From Anabas testudineus (taxonomy: Eukaryota; Chordata; Actinopteri; Anabantiformes; Anabantidae), in NCBI RefSeq assembly GCF_900324465.2, contig NC_046614.1, positions 22,008,833-22,072,832 of the forward strand: a stretch of 64,000 nucleotides of DNA. Direction: 5' to 3'. The notes below the pieces were generated by a model. That model ran no database searches, was not told the DNA's origin, and saw nothing but the letters and a program-made list of their open reading frames with translations. The translations under genes were made by a program, and so were the position numbers. Position 1 is the stretch's first letter. Every line of letters starts with the position of its first letter. Positions 24,301 through 40,810 of the stretch are shown here, piece by piece.

Positions 24301-25659
24301 GTGAGATAAGAGGCTGGAGGTCACAGAGGGGCACGTCGACCTGCTGCAGATTGAGCTCATTACATTCTGGATATTTCCTGCTGTTTTCTATTTTAAACAA
24401 ACTTTGAGGGAACATCTAGTCCCTATTACTGTTAATGAAAATGTAAATAAATGTCATATCACAGTTCACATCCTACAATGAAACTCATTTTTATAATACA
24501 CAAGGATGTAATCCCATAATCCTGAACCCATTGTGTCCTCGTGTGTTTTTGTTTTGTGTTGTGGGTTATTTCCATCCTGGTGATGGCAGTTTTTCCAGCT
24601 CCAGGGTATAAAGTGGGACCAGGACAATAAACCCCTGTGACAGGTGACACTGATCTGTCAGGTTATTTATCTCCTGACCAGGAGATCTGTTGGATCAGAC
24701 CCAGCACAGGGATCAGGTCCTCATGGTCATAGTTACATTCACTGGCAGATTAAAAAATCCAGCTCAAATGTTTTTGATGTGAACAAGTCTGGGAGTTTCA
24801 TCCAAAGTGGGTTTAAATATATTTAACTATAGAGCATAAATGTGCATGAAGCAGGGGGTAAATTTAATAGAATATATATTTACACTCTCAAAGTTCTTTT
24901 TCATTACTTTGTGAATGTAAGATGTGTTTTTATTTTGTCTATGCTGTAAAAAGTGCTGCCAGAGGTTCACATGCCATTACAAAATTTCATTATATGGTGG
25001 CAGCAATAAGTAAGATGTGGTTATTCTGCCAAGACACTGCTAGTTTCTACCTGTGTTGGTGTGAAGATACTGGAGCATTGGGAGGAAAAACTTGTAATAA
25101 AAGCTGTTGTGTAAACTAATCATATAGTAATAAATATATATCCAATTTCTAAATCTTTTATGTCAACTAATTTTCCCTGGCTACATAAAAGTAACTCACA
25201 GAAACAGATGAAATCACTTTGAATCCACTCTTCAGTTTTAATTTAAAGTGTCTTTCTTTTTGAGTGAGTGAGAGTTGTTATATCTATATGTTATGAATCA
25301 ACATATAGATATAAACATATTGTCCAAAATGACATTACTACATTAGGTTAACTGCTTCTGTGTTGACAGATAAATAAAGTAACCCCCTGCTCAAACCAGT
25401 GAATTAATATAATACCAACTCAGTAATGAAGTCAAACTGAAAAACCTGAATAAGTGTGATTCATTTTATGTCTCTTACAAACTCAGAACTGACTTTGACA
25501 TTTCATTATTATTATTTTTTTATAATGGAAGAAAAGTGTTTCTCCACATCACATCAGACTGAGTGACTGTTCCTGTTCATGTGTGTATAAATAAGAAGTT
25601 CTGCTGTGTTAATATAAGTGTTTCTGTCCTACCTTCTCCATGGCTGAGCTCACATCCAT
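16450..25659 (-). CDS. lmcd1: LIM and cysteine-rich domains protein 1 (dyxin)
   Basis: Seven exons join in phase: 25633-25659, 19749-19843, 19363-19618, 17893-18042, 17537-17779, 17032-17250 and 16450-16560, giving 366 residues (human 365). Order: Cys-rich N-terminus ([16 protein letters not shown]), [12 protein letters not shown] domain with [23 protein letters not shown] and YDWAPAGL (about residues 60-180), a [14 protein letters not shown] linker with an acidic/Ser-rich insert, LIM1 (Cys259 to about 322) and LIM2 from Cys325. LMCD1 represses GATA6 and activates calcineurin-NFAT in heart and smooth muscle. LIM2 keeps Cys325, Cys328, His347, His350, Cys353 and Cys356, but the second finger stops short (last residues DTPCQH, then TGA). 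The exon 4 donor (GTGCAG at 17892-17887) is weak. Intron 1 is 5.8 kb. Confidence 0.9.
18275..18305. repeat. Poly(T) homopolymer in lmcd1 intron
   Basis: A run of about 31 T on the plus strand (poly(A) in the lmcd1 transcript sense) with no flanking retroelement that I could recognise. Confidence 0.9.
19844..25632. other. lmcd1 intron 1
   Basis: A 5.8-kb intron with no coding exon found in either strand. Around 23940-24060 a plus-strand frame reads [15 protein letters not shown], which resembles the C-terminal end of a LINE reverse transcriptase (the AWNxLQ motif). The rest is AT-rich and otherwise featureless to my reading. Enhancers could lie here but none can be shown. Confidence 0.5.
23800..24060 (+). 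repeat. LINE reverse-transcriptase 3' relic (weak)
   Basis: [10 protein letters not shown] within 23958-24010, following a frame with weak RT-thumb character, is typical of L2/CR1-group ORF2 ends in fish. It is fragmentary and without a recognisable tail. Confidence 0.35.
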
Positions 25660-26860
25660 GCTGTTCAGCTTCTGTCTGTGGTTCGACTCGTCAGCTCTTC
25701 AGCTCCTCTCTGCCTCTGCTCTTCCAGAACAATGAGACTTTAAATTCCTCTCCCGTTGACCACACTTCCTCTCTCTCCGCCCACAGTCGCTCCTGCCGCT
25801 GCTCTGCTCCACAGCCCACTGCAATTTAACCGTCTAGACTTTCATCTCATTTGCACTGAGCAACATCGACTCACTACTTTACTGTCAACTCTCATCAGAA
25901 AGTCTTTTTCTCTTTTCACTTTCAAACTTCCCTCTTCTCATTTTTCCTCCCTTTTCATTTCCTTTCTCTTTCTTCCTTTCTCCTCTTCTGCTGCTTTCTT
26001 TCCTCACTCCTTCCCTTCCTGATTCGGCCAGTTGCCAGCTCTCCTTCTCCACCCTCTGCAACTTGAACTGTGCAGGTTTCTTCACCTCCTGATTTTGCTC
26101 CAACACGCCGCTGAAGGGCAGCGGATTTCTCTCCCAGAACTTTCTGCTTCGCTGCAAAACAGCAGCTTCCTCATTCACTTCTGCTGTTGAGCAGTGAATT
26201 CACATTTCCTTTCTAAATATTACAGCTACCTGCGATATTGCAGCTGTAGACCACGTATCAACAATCGGACAGTGTTAGAGACATTTGTGGTCTTAAAAAA
26301 CAGCAGCTGTTCTGTGGGCGATGATTCCTGGTCTCTGCTGCAGAACAGTGGATCACATTGTTAGTTAAGTCCTGGTTCTAAGAGGACTCTGGGACTACCT
26401 GGTGCAGCGAGGACTGACTGGACTGTTTGTGTTTTTAATCCCAGACAAAGACAGAGAAAGCCCTGAGGGATTCCCTGCTCACACTCTGCCAACCAATCAC
26501 AGTGAGCCTGAAAAACGACTCCACCAATAGGACGTCCGAGATTCCCCCTCCTCTCATTCTACAGCCTTCTGGTTCAGAAGAATGTAGACCGCAGAGCCGA
26601 GTAGGGCCAAACTGGACTGAATAGAGCCAGGATGGATACCAGGGCTTTGCAGGTCCACTTAGGACCAAGTGGTGCTTAAACCAGAAGCTTCCAATGGAGA
26701 CACACACACCTGTTCAGGTCCAAAAGAGAGACAAAGAGATAAAGATAAAATAAAACGTTTCATAGATATGCTCTGTGTTTTCCAACAGTAAAAACTGCTG
26801 ATTACTAAAATGATTAGTTTGACAAAAACAAACAAATAAACAAAAACAGCAATCCTCCAC
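25660..26860. other. lmcd1 promoter side and lmcd1-TRIM intergenic spacer
   Basis: The segment directly upstream of the lmcd1 start codon (to about 26200) is rich in pyrimidine runs (TCTCC, TTCC) and should hold the 5' UTR and promoter. The remainder up to 26860 is unannotated, and the next gene runs in the opposite direction. Confidence 0.4.
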
Positions 26861-26958
26861 TCAAAGGCAAGTGAATTTTGGCACATTCAGACTTCCGTAG
26901 ATGTGTGGTACAAATGTTCCACTTGCCAAACCAGCATAAAACCGAGCATGTGTTTTAC

Positions 26959-26970
26959 AGTTTCACTTTC
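26959..26970 (+). promoter_or_regulatory. Interferon-stimulated response element, TRIM unit 1
   Basis: AGTTTCACTTTC matches the ISRE consensus AGTTTCNNTTTC, bound by ISGF3/IRF factors, and is almost the same as the ISRE of mammalian ISG54/ISG15. It lies 235 bp before the ATG. The same element is kept in unit 2. Confidence 0.65.
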
Positions 26971-27030
26971 TGAGTCCTGTGTTCGAGATTAATTGCCAGA
27001 GCAAACTCAGAAATTACATTCACTGTGAAG

Positions 27031-27080
27031 GAACACTGGGATCACTGGGAACACTGGGATCACTGGGAACACTGGGAGAC
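27031..27080. repeat. Decamer minisatellite (about 5 copies), unit 1
   Basis: Units of AACACTGGGA alternate with the variant ATCACTGGGA between the ISRE and the TRIM start. The unit 2 version is longer and more uniform. Confidence 0.9.
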
Positions 27081-27205
27081 TGAAACTCAACCTGCTAATT
27101 AATTTACATTTAAACAGGAGTTTTGTAAGAACCACTGCTCAAAGTGACAGAGACTCTACAGGTACTTCCTCATTGTTCTGTCTGCTGTGTTTTCAGCTTC
27201 TTTAA

Positions 27206-28639
27206 ATGTCTTCTCAATCTGAAAAAGACCTCTGTTGTCCGGTCTGCCATGACATTTTTAAAGACCCGGTTGTTCTGTCATGCAGCCACAGCTTCTGTAA
27301 AGACTGTCTACACCTGTGGTGGAGAGAGAAAGTAATTCACGAGTGTCCACTTTGTAAGAAAACTGATTTCTCGAGTGATCCACCATGTAATTTAGTGCTG
27401 AAGAACTTGTGTGAGGCCTTTTTACTGGAAAGAGAAAGAAGTGATTCAGCAGTATCTGAGGATCTCTGCAGTCTGCACTCTGAGAAGCTGAAACTCTTCT
27501 GTTTGGACCATCAGCAGCCGGTGTGTGTCGTCTGCAGGGATTCAAAAACACACACTGGTCACAGATTCAGTCCTGTCAATGAAGCTGCACAGGATCACAG
27601 GAGAACACTTCAGAAGTCCCTGAAGTCGTTACAGGAGAAACTGAAGGTGTTTGAACAAACTAAAGGGAAATTTGATCAAACTGCAGAACACATCAAAGTC
27701 CAGACCCGACACACAGAGAAGCAGATTAAGGAGCAGTTTAAGAAGCTTCACCAGTTTCTACATAAGGAAGAGGAGGCCAGGATCACTGCTCTGAGGGAGG
27801 AAGAGGAGCAGAAGAGTAAAGAGATGAAGGAGAAGATTGAGGCTCTGAGCAGAGAGATATCAGCTCTTTCAGAAACAGTCAGAGTCACAGAGGAGGAGCT
27901 GAGAGCTGAAGACGTCTCATTCCTGCAGAAATACAAAGCTGCAGTGAAAAGAGTCCAACAGCGCCCTCTGATGGATGATCCACAGCTGGTCTCAGGAGCT
28001 CTGATAGATGAGGCCAAACATCTGGGTAACCTGAACTTCAACATCTGGAACAAGATGAAGAAGATGGTTTGTTACAGTCCTGTGATTCTGGATCCAAACA
28101 CTGCTCATCCAGAACTCATCCTGTCTGAAGATCTGACCACTCTGAGATGTGGAGAGACACAGAAGCTTCCTGAAAACCCAGAGAGGGTTGAAATGCACCC
28201 CTGTGTGCTGGGATCAGAGTGTTTTAACTCAGGGACTCACAGCTGGGACGTTGAGGTTAAACATGATAAAACGTGGGGTGTAGGTGTGGTAAAAGAGTGT
28301 GTTCAAAGGAAGGGGCCAATTAAGACTGGATACTGGGAAATTTGTAACCTTGATGGAAAATATACAGCAGTCGCACCACCACTACCAGACAAAGTTCTCT
28401 CAGTGAAGAAGCTGCAGAGGGTCAGAGTTCATCTGGACTTTGACAGAGGAAAACTGTCTTTCTATGATCTTGATACTAACACACATATACACACCTTCAA
28501 ACACACTTTCACTGAGAAGCTGTTTCCACATTTTGGCAACACTGACAAACTGTCACTGAAGATTTTACCAGTACCAGTTTCTGTCAGGGTGGAAGAACTC
28601 ACAGACCCTGTATCTAGAGGTTTTTGGTTTAGGTTGTAG
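27206..28639 (+). CDS. TRIM-family E3 ubiquitin ligase, RING/B-box/coiled-coil/PRY-SPRY, copy 1
   Basis: A single open frame encodes 477 residues. RING: Cys11, Cys14, Cys26, His28, Cys31, Cys34, Cys47, Cys50. B-box 2: Cys88 to about His119 ([20 protein letters not shown]). A coiled coil rich in Glu/Lys spans about 130-240 ([19 protein letters not shown]). PRY-SPRY covers about 290 to the end ([42 protein letters not shown]). The family is the fish TRIM35/nuclear-factor-7/bloodthirsty-like group; members ubiquitinate targets chosen by the SPRY domain, often in antiviral responses. The coding region has no intron, although TTTTCAG 9 nt before the ATG could be an acceptor for a 5' UTR exon. An ISRE lies upstream. 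No orthologue name can be given from sequence alone. Confidence 0.93.
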   Translation: MSSQSEKDLCCPVCHDIFKDPVVLSCSHSFCKDCLHLWWREKVIHECPLCKKTDFSSDPPCNLVLKNLCEAFLLERERSDSAVSEDLCSLHSEKLKLFCLDHQQPVCVVCRDSKTHTGHRFSPVNEAAQDHRRTLQKSLKSLQEKLKVFEQTKGKFDQTAEHIKVQTRHTEKQIKEQFKKLHQFLHKEEEARITALREEEEQKSKEMKEKIEALSREISALSETVRVTEEELRAEDVSFLQKYKAAVKRVQQRPLMDDPQLVSGALIDEAKHLGNLNFNIWNKMKKMVCYSPVILDPNTAHPELILSEDLTTLRCGETQKLPENPERVEMHPCVLGSECFNSGTHSWDVEVKHDKTWGVGVVKECVQRKGPIKTGYWEICNLDGKYTAVAPPLPDKVLSVKKLQRVRVHLDFDRGKLSFYDLDTNTHIHTFKHTFTEKLFPHFGNTDKLSLKILPVPVSVRVEELTDPVSRGFWFRL

Positions 28640-30443
28640 ATTAGCATCAATGTCACGTTATTTAATTTCATGAAACAAATGTCTACAAAGATTGTGACAA
28701 TGATGTGCTGAAGACAGTATGATATATATAACATACTTGATTTAATTCAATTCAATTTTATTTGTATAGCACTTTCTACAACTAACTTGTTGATTTACTT
28801 GTTTGATTTGATTATTCTTATAATGTTTACTTTACATTACTTTAGAAACTTATTACATGACAAAGCAGACACTTGTTGTTGGGTTATCTTTGTATTTCAC
28901 TTTTAAAATACTTCATGATTCTTCAAGATTAAAATTTAAATATCAGTATATGTCACGTATGTCAGGAGATTGTGTGTGTACTACAGTCAGAATATTTTTA
29001 GTCAGTTTCTACATTATTTACTCATCTCAAGTGAAAAAATAAAATAAATCATAAATCTTATCTCAGAGAAAACAATATTTGTCTTGTTTTGTTTGTTTCT
29101 TTTGTTTTTGTTTTTTTTGTTATGGGTCAAGTTTCAGAAACTCTTGATCCTACATTTCCCACAATGCAACTTAAGACAACTTAAGTGGAGTGACGTGTCA
29201 ACATAAAAAAAAAAGATAAGACGAGATGAATGTGGTCAATAGATTTATATTATTCTCTTCTTTAAAAAAGACTTCATTACAAGTATTTTCTTCATTCATT
29301 CAGACCTTACATGTTCAGTGTCATAGTGTTTATCAGTAACTGCATAACAACCACAGAGCCACTGCCTTTTGTTCAGAGATCAGTGCCGAGGGCCCGAATC
29401 ACCCGATGTCACCTGCTGATTAACAGTCACATTTAGCAGTAAGTCAACTGTAGAAGACACATCGATGCTGAAATCTGTGCAGCTGGGTTGACATAAACAT
29501 GGACACTCCAGAGGTTCAATGATTTACAGAGTTTTACCACAAGCTCCTCATTTGAATTCGAATGACACAAATTCAGAGGTGAGGTTCATTAATCCCCTTT
29601 GTTTGACTGTAAAGAGTGAAATCTGTCCCACACCGATTCCTTTATGTTTATTAATATACCTCATTCAAAAAGTATGATGTTAGATTTAACTGTCTGTCTG
29701 TTGATTCAACACTTGGGTGGTGAGTGAACTACTAATGGATGAAACAATAAAAAGCTAACGTGAGGTTCAGGCGATCCACCCAGTGTGCAGGTAGGAGTCA
29801 ACTGTGCAGCAACAAGGACACGAACACAGCCACACTCACCACAATGTCTGTTAGCAGCTGTTTCTTTGAGTTCTGCAAGTCCAGATTTACATTTTCTCAG
29901 AACCTTCAGGACTTTTTTCACATTTCAAATTTATTCATGACCTTGAGATCATCAATCATTGGTTGAAGTTCCAGCTAACCTGGTTATAGACTTTGTGGTA
30001 AAACTGATTTGGTTACAATTTAAGTGATTTTGTGTGATTTAGGAAAATATCAATGCTGGAGCTGGTTAAACCCTCTAGTGTCTCTGTTGAAGGAGGGAAA
30101 CATACTGGAATTAGTATGTTAGCATGTTAACGAGCCACTTTTTACTGGTTTGGCATTGCAGCGCACAGTTGCCATAATAAAAACAATAAGAGCAAAAACC
30201 AAATTCAAACTCAATAAACCACAAGGCCAAACTGAAACGGATTAAAGCTGCACTAATCATCTATATGAAAAAGGATCAGCTTCCTAATTGTCTTGTAAAA
30301 TGTGTCACGTTCTGAAACCACTCACCAACTCTGCAGCTCTACATTTTTAGCCTTTACCAACTCGTTTTGATTTTACAGTTTACAAACTTGGTTTGTTTGT
30401 CTCATTTCTAGCAGCAACAGCAGGAAGCTATTTACAGCAATAG
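28640..30443. other. TRIM copy 1 3' UTR and downstream spacer
   Basis: This contains a common fish repeat end (TCAATTTTATTTGTATAGCA at about 28754) and AATAAA motifs near 29037 that could end the mRNA. No further gene was recognised. Short ORFs here are repeated in unit 2 and look non-coding. Confidence 0.5.
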
Positions 30444-30557
30444 ACAGCAAAATTTACAGTCAAAGGCAAGTGAATTTTGGCACATTCAGACTTCCGTAGA
30501 TGTATGGTACATATGTTCAACTTGCCAAACCTGCATAACACCGATCATGTGTTTCGC

Positions 30558-30569
30558 AGTTTCACTTTC
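30558..30569 (+). promoter_or_regulatory. Interferon-stimulated response element, TRIM unit 2
   Basis: The same AGTTTCACTTTC core as in unit 1, here 278 bp before the ATG because of the longer minisatellite. Flanking bases differ (GTTTCGC against GTTTTAC just before it), yet the core is unchanged. Confidence 0.65.
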
Positions 30570-30629
30570 TGAGTCCTGTGATCAAGGTTAATTGCCAGAG
30601 CAAACTCAGGAATTACATTCACTGTGGAG

Positions 30630-30713
30630 GAACACTGGGAACACTGGGAACACTGGGAACACTGAGAACACTGGGAACACTGGGAACACTGGGAACACTG
30701 GGAACACTGGGAC
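30630..30713. repeat. Decamer minisatellite (about 8 copies), unit 2
   Basis: About eight copies of AACACTGGGA, with one AACACTGAGA variant. The ATCACTGGGA variants of unit 1 are absent, which suggests expansion and homogenisation after duplication. Confidence 0.9.
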
Positions 30714-30847
30714 ACTGAAACTCAACCTGCTAATTAATTTACATTTAAACAGGAGTTTTGTAAGAACCACTGCTCAAAGTGACAGAGACTCTACAGGTAT
30801 TACCCTCTTCCTCATTGTTCTGTCTGCTGTGTTTTCAGCTTCTTTAA

Positions 30848-32275
30848 ATGTCTTCTCAATCTGAAAAAGACCTCTGTTGCCCGGTCTGCCATGATATTTT
30901 TAAAGACCCGGTTGTTCTGTCATGCAGCCACAGCTTCTGTAAAGACTGTCTACACCAGTGGTGGAGAGAGAAAGTAATTCACGAGTGTCCACTTTGTAAG
31001 AAAACTGATTTCTCGAGTGATCCACCATGTAATTTAGTGCTGAAGAACTTGTGTGAGGCTTTTTTACTGGAAAGAGAAAGAAGTGATTCAGCAGTATCTG
31101 AGGATCTCTGCAGTCTGCACTCTGAAAAGCTGAAACTCTTCTGTCTGGACCATCAGCAGCCGGTGTGTGTCGTCTGTCGAGATTCAAAAACACACACTGG
31201 TCACAGATTCAGTCCTGTCAATGAAGCTGCTCAGGATCACAGGAGAACACTTCAGAAATCCCTGGAGTCGTTACAGGAGAAACTGAAGGTGTTTGAACAA
31301 ACTAAAGGGAAATTTGATCAAACTGCAGAACACATTAAAGTCCAGACCCGACACACAGAGCAGCAGATTAAGGAGCAGTTTAAGAAGCTTCACCAGTTTC
31401 TACAAGAGGAAGAGGAGGCCAGGATCAATGCTCTGAGAGAGGAAGAGGAGCAGAAGAGTAAAGAGATGAAGGAGAAGATTGAGGCTCTGAGCAGAGAGAT
31501 ATCAGCTCTTTCAGAAACAGTCAGAGTCACAGAGGAGGAGCTGAGAGCTGAAGACGTCTCATTCCTGCAGAAATACAAAGCTGCAGTGAAAAGAGTCCAA
31601 CAGCGCCCCCTAAAGGATGATCCACAGTTGGTCTCAGGAGTTCTGATAGATGAGGCCAAACATCTGGGTAACCTGACCTTCAACATCTGGAACAAGATGA
31701 AGGAGATGGTCTGTTACAGTCCTGTGATTCTGGATCCAAACACTGGTCATCCAGAACTCATTCTGTCTGAAGATCTGACCACTCTGAGATGTGGAGAGAC
31801 ACAGAAGCTTCCTGAAAACCCAGAGAGGGTTGAAATGCACCCCTGTGTGCTGGGATCAGAGTGTTTTAGCTCAGGGACTCACAGCTGGGACATTGAGGTT
31901 AAACATGATAAAACGTGGGGTGTAGGTGTGATAAAAGAGTGTGTTCAAAGGAAGGGGCCAATTAAGACTGGATACTGGGAAATCTTCAACTTTGAAGGAA
32001 AATATAAAGCAATGGCACCACCACTACCAGACAAAGTTCTCTCAGTGAAGAAGCTGCAGAGGGTCAGAGTTCATCTGGACTTTGACAGAGGAAAACTGTC
32101 TTTCTATGATCTTGATACTAACACACACATACACACCTTCAAACACACTGAGAAGCTGTTTCCACATTTTGGCAACACTGACAAACTGTCACTGAAGATT
32201 TTACCAGTACCAGTTTCTGTCAGGGTGGAAGAACTCACAGACCCTGTATCTAGAGGGTTTTCGTTTAGGTTCTAG
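30848..32275 (+). CDS. TRIM-family E3 ubiquitin ligase, copy 2
   Basis: An intronless frame of 475 residues with the same RING, B-box, coiled-coil and PRY-SPRY order as copy 1 and all zinc ligands kept. By eye it differs at about 21 residues plus a two-residue deletion (FKHTEK against FKHTFTEK). Changes are sparse in the RING (Leu37 to Gln) and absent from the B-box ligands. Five fall within about 13 residues of the SPRY domain ([13 protein letters not shown] against [13 protein letters not shown], about residues 378-390) and two in the last five residues. Both copies are open throughout, so both look functional. Promoter features are shared with copy 1. Confidence 0.93.
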   Translation: MSSQSEKDLCCPVCHDIFKDPVVLSCSHSFCKDCLHQWWREKVIHECPLCKKTDFSSDPPCNLVLKNLCEAFLLERERSDSAVSEDLCSLHSEKLKLFCLDHQQPVCVVCRDSKTHTGHRFSPVNEAAQDHRRTLQKSLESLQEKLKVFEQTKGKFDQTAEHIKVQTRHTEQQIKEQFKKLHQFLQEEEEARINALREEEEQKSKEMKEKIEALSREISALSETVRVTEEELRAEDVSFLQKYKAAVKRVQQRPLKDDPQLVSGVLIDEAKHLGNLTFNIWNKMKEMVCYSPVILDPNTGHPELILSEDLTTLRCGETQKLPENPERVEMHPCVLGSECFSSGTHSWDIEVKHDKTWGVGVIKECVQRKGPIKTGYWEIFNFEGKYKAMAPPLPDKVLSVKKLQRVRVHLDFDRGKLSFYDLDTNTHIHTFKHTEKLFPHFGNTDKLSLKILPVPVSVRVEELTDPVSRGFSFRF

Positions 32276-34074
32276 ATTAGCATCAATGTCACGTTATTTA
32301 ATTTCATGAAACAAATATCTACAATGATTGTGACAATGATGTGCTGAAGACAGTATGATATATATGACATACTTGATTTAATTCAATTCAATTTTATTTG
32401 TATAGCACTTTTTACAATTAACTTGTTGATTTACTTGTTTGATTTGATTATTCTTATAATGTTTACTTTACATTACTTTAGAAACTTATTACATGACAAA
32501 GCAGACACTTGTTGTTGGGTTATCTTTGTATTTCACTTTTAAAATACTTCATGATTCTTCAAGATTAAAATTTAAATATCAGTATATGTCACGTATGTCA
32601 TGGGATTGTGTGTGTACTACAGTCAGAATATTTTTAGTCAGTTTCTACATTATTTACTCATCTCAAGTGAAAAAATAAAATAAATCATAAATCTTATCTC
32701 AGAGAAAACAATATTTGTCTTATTTTGTTTGTTTCTTTTGTTTTGTTTTTTTTTTGTTATGGGTCAAGTTTCAGAAAGTCTTGATCCTACATTTCCCACA
32801 ATGCAACTTAAGACAACTTAAGTGGAGTGACATGTCAACATAAAAAAAAAAGATAAGACGAGATGAATGTGGTCAATAGATTTATATTATTCTCTTCTTT
32901 AAAAAAGACTTCATTACAAGTATTGACTTCATTCATTCAGACCTTACATGTTCAGTGTCATAGTGTTTATCAGTAACTGCATAACAACCACAGAGCCACT
33001 GCCTTTTGTTCAGAGATCAGTGCCGAGGGCCCGAATCACCCGACGTCACCTGCTGATTAACAGTCACATTTAGCAGTAAGTCAACTGTAGAAGACACATC
33101 GATGCTGAAATCTGTGCAGCTGGGTTGACATAAACATGGACGCTCCAGAGGTTCAATGATTTACAGAGTTTTACCACAAGCTCCTTATTTATATTCGAAT
33201 GACACAAATCCAGAGGTGAGGTTCATTAATCCCCTTTGTTTGACTGTGAAGAGTGAAATCTGTCCCACACCGATTCCCTTTATGTTTATTAATATACCTC
33301 ATTCAAAAAGTATGATGTTAGATTTAACTGTCTGTCTGTTGATTCAACACTTGGGTGGTGAGTGAACTACTAATGGATGAAACAATAAAAAGCTAACGTG
33401 AGGTTCAGGCGATCCACCCAGTGTGCAGGTAGGAGTCAACTGTGCAGCAACAAGGACACGAACACAGCCACACTCACCACAATGTCTGTTAGCAGCTGTT
33501 TCTTTGAGTTCTGCAAGTCCAGATTTACATTTTCTCAGAACCTTCAGGACTTTTTTCACATTTCAAATTTATTCACGACCTTGAGATCATCAATCATTGG
33601 TTGACGCTCCAGCTAACCTGGTTATAGACTTTGTGGTAAAACTGATTTGGTTACAATTCAAGTGATTTAGTGTGATTTAGGAAAATATCAAAGCTGGAGC
33701 TGGTTAAACCCTCTAGTGTCTCTGTTGAAGGAGGGAAACATACTGGAATTAGTATGTTAGCATGTTAACGAGCCACTTTTTACTGGTTTGGCATTGCAGC
33801 GCACAGTTGCCATAATAAAAACAATAAGAGCAAAAATCAAATTCAAACTCAACAAGGCCAAACTGAAACGGATTAAAGCTGCACTAATCATCTATATGAA
33901 AAAGGATCAGCTTCCTAATTGTCTTGTAAAATGTGTCACGTTCTGAAACCACTCACCAACTCTGCAGCTCTACATTTTTAGCCTTTACCAACTCGTTTTG
34001 ATTTTACAGTTTACAAACTTGGTTTGTTTGTCTTATTTCTAGCAGCAACAGCAGGAAGCTATTTACAGCAATAG
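32276..34074. other. TRIM copy 2 3' UTR and downstream spacer
   Basis: The equivalent of 28640-30443, with the same fish repeat end at about 32394 and AATAAA motifs near 32673. No gene was seen. Confidence 0.5.
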
Positions 34075-35514
34075 GTCTGGCTGTACACTACCTAGCACCA
34101 AATAAACAACTGTTTAAATAAGTGGAACATGCAGCGATTAAAAAGCCAAGTACCATATTTTTCAGGAGTTGAGGCCAAAAACTGAGCTAAAGAATTTGAT
34201 TATTGAACTAACGTTCATCAGAACGGACACGAACATGTCCGTGTTGTTCTGTATGTGTTGGAGGTGTAAATAAGCTCTTCTCTTCACCATTCACCTTAAT
34301 AAGATGTTGTTTATCGCTTGTTCTGCTGCAGCCAAGAGACTAAAAAAATGGCAAGCTTTACCTACAACTAATACTGCATTTTAATGTATATTTATATATC
34401 TCAGTTCATAAATCTCAGTGTCATCAGTGATAATTCGTCTCTGCTGCAGTAGAAAAAAAAGACCCTTTACTATGCAAGCCACCAAGCGCAGCAGGCATGT
34501 GTGTAAACAAATACGTGTTAACAAGTCGTGTTATTCATAACATCTTTAACACATTTACAACTACAAGCACCCAATTTACCAATAGTGCTGTAAGAACGTA
34601 TTGACAAACTTCACTAGCATGATATCATGTAAACTTTTTCAACTCCAATTTCATGCAGACGATGGTGTGTTCTTTATACTATGACAGTCCTATAAAAAAC
34701 AAAACAAACAAAAACACAACATATCATCTTGCTTACAGTATCACAACACACTGAAACACATTGAATCTTGAGCCTCATGTCATGATGTGTTGTGTATGTG
34801 CCAATACATAACCAACCATTTACGATTTAGGGTAAGATTGTTCTTTCAGTTATTAAAGTGATTCTCTTAGCGTCAAACTTTGACGGCTTTCCTGATTTCA
34901 CTTTATATTACTGCAGTAGTGGTCTAATATCTAGTAGTCAATTTGTTAGAGGATCAAAGATTTACTACACGTTTACACTTATGCTCACTGAGCTTGGTGG
35001 CTTTACATACTTCACTACCTCCTCTCTGCAGCTGTCCAGGAAAAGCATAGTGAAGCTAAACGGCAGTGTTCATGTCGCTCTCTAACCTCCTTCTCCTTAA
35101 ATACACTCAGTCCCTCCACCATTTGACTGATAACCAGGTACATCAACCCCCTCCCTCACCTTTTCTCAACAAATGCAGTCTTCACACAACACATTTGTCA
35201 CCTGGCACATTCAGGAAATTAGCGTGTGATATTTTACCTGACAGAAGTTTAAACCTTCCTGATGGGCCAGTGTGCCTTTTGACAGACATATGCTCATGTA
35301 ATCATTTCTGATTCATTGAAGATGCAGCCAAGCAGGGCTAAAAATGAGTCCAAATTAAATTTAAAAAGGAAAAAAAAACCTTCTTTTGTTCGGTTTTCTC
35401 TTCTCCCTCCCTCCCTCCCTCCACTCTTCTGTCTGTCTGTCTCGCTCTGGCACAGTTTGGGCGTTAAGTTGAGTTCATATAAAAAGGCGCTGAGCTTTTC
35501 TCCTCCACTTGATG
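34075..35514. other. Intergenic between TRIM copy 2 and gmppb 3' end
   Basis: Unique AT-rich sequence with a short CCCT microsatellite (about 35403-35422). The right end should hold the gmppb 3' UTR. No gene was recognised. Confidence 0.4.

Positions 35515-40810
<5,296 letters not shown>

Larger units (their letters stand above)
26861..30443 (+). repeat. Tandem TRIM duplication, unit 1
   Basis: This 3.58-kb unit recurs as unit 2 at 30460-34074, head to tail, with a 16-bp spacer. Both begin TCAAAGGCAAGTGAATTTTG and end TTACAGCAATAG. Similarity runs through promoter, coding region and about 1.8 kb downstream with few indels, so the whole block was copied at once. The coding parts differ by roughly 4 percent at protein level. 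Confidence 0.95.
30460..34074 (+). repeat. Tandem TRIM duplication, unit 2
   Basis: Second copy of the 3.6-kb unit. It is about 30 bp longer, mainly through expansion of the decamer minisatellite, and lacks 6 bp in the coding region. The flank after the last shared base (34074) is unique. Confidence 0.95.

Noticed and set aside
27748-28198. Minus-strand ORFs inside both TRIM genes
   Set aside because: Ser/Arg/Leu-rich shadows of the coiled-coil codons, present in both copies only because the copies are alike.
29706-29966. Short ORFs repeated downstream of both TRIM genes (for example 71 residues, minus strand)
   Set aside because: Identical presence in both units reflects the duplication, not selection; no domain, splice or start context supports a gene.
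30630-30713. CRISPR-like direct repeat array
   Set aside because: A contiguous 10-bp minisatellite without spacers in a vertebrate genome.
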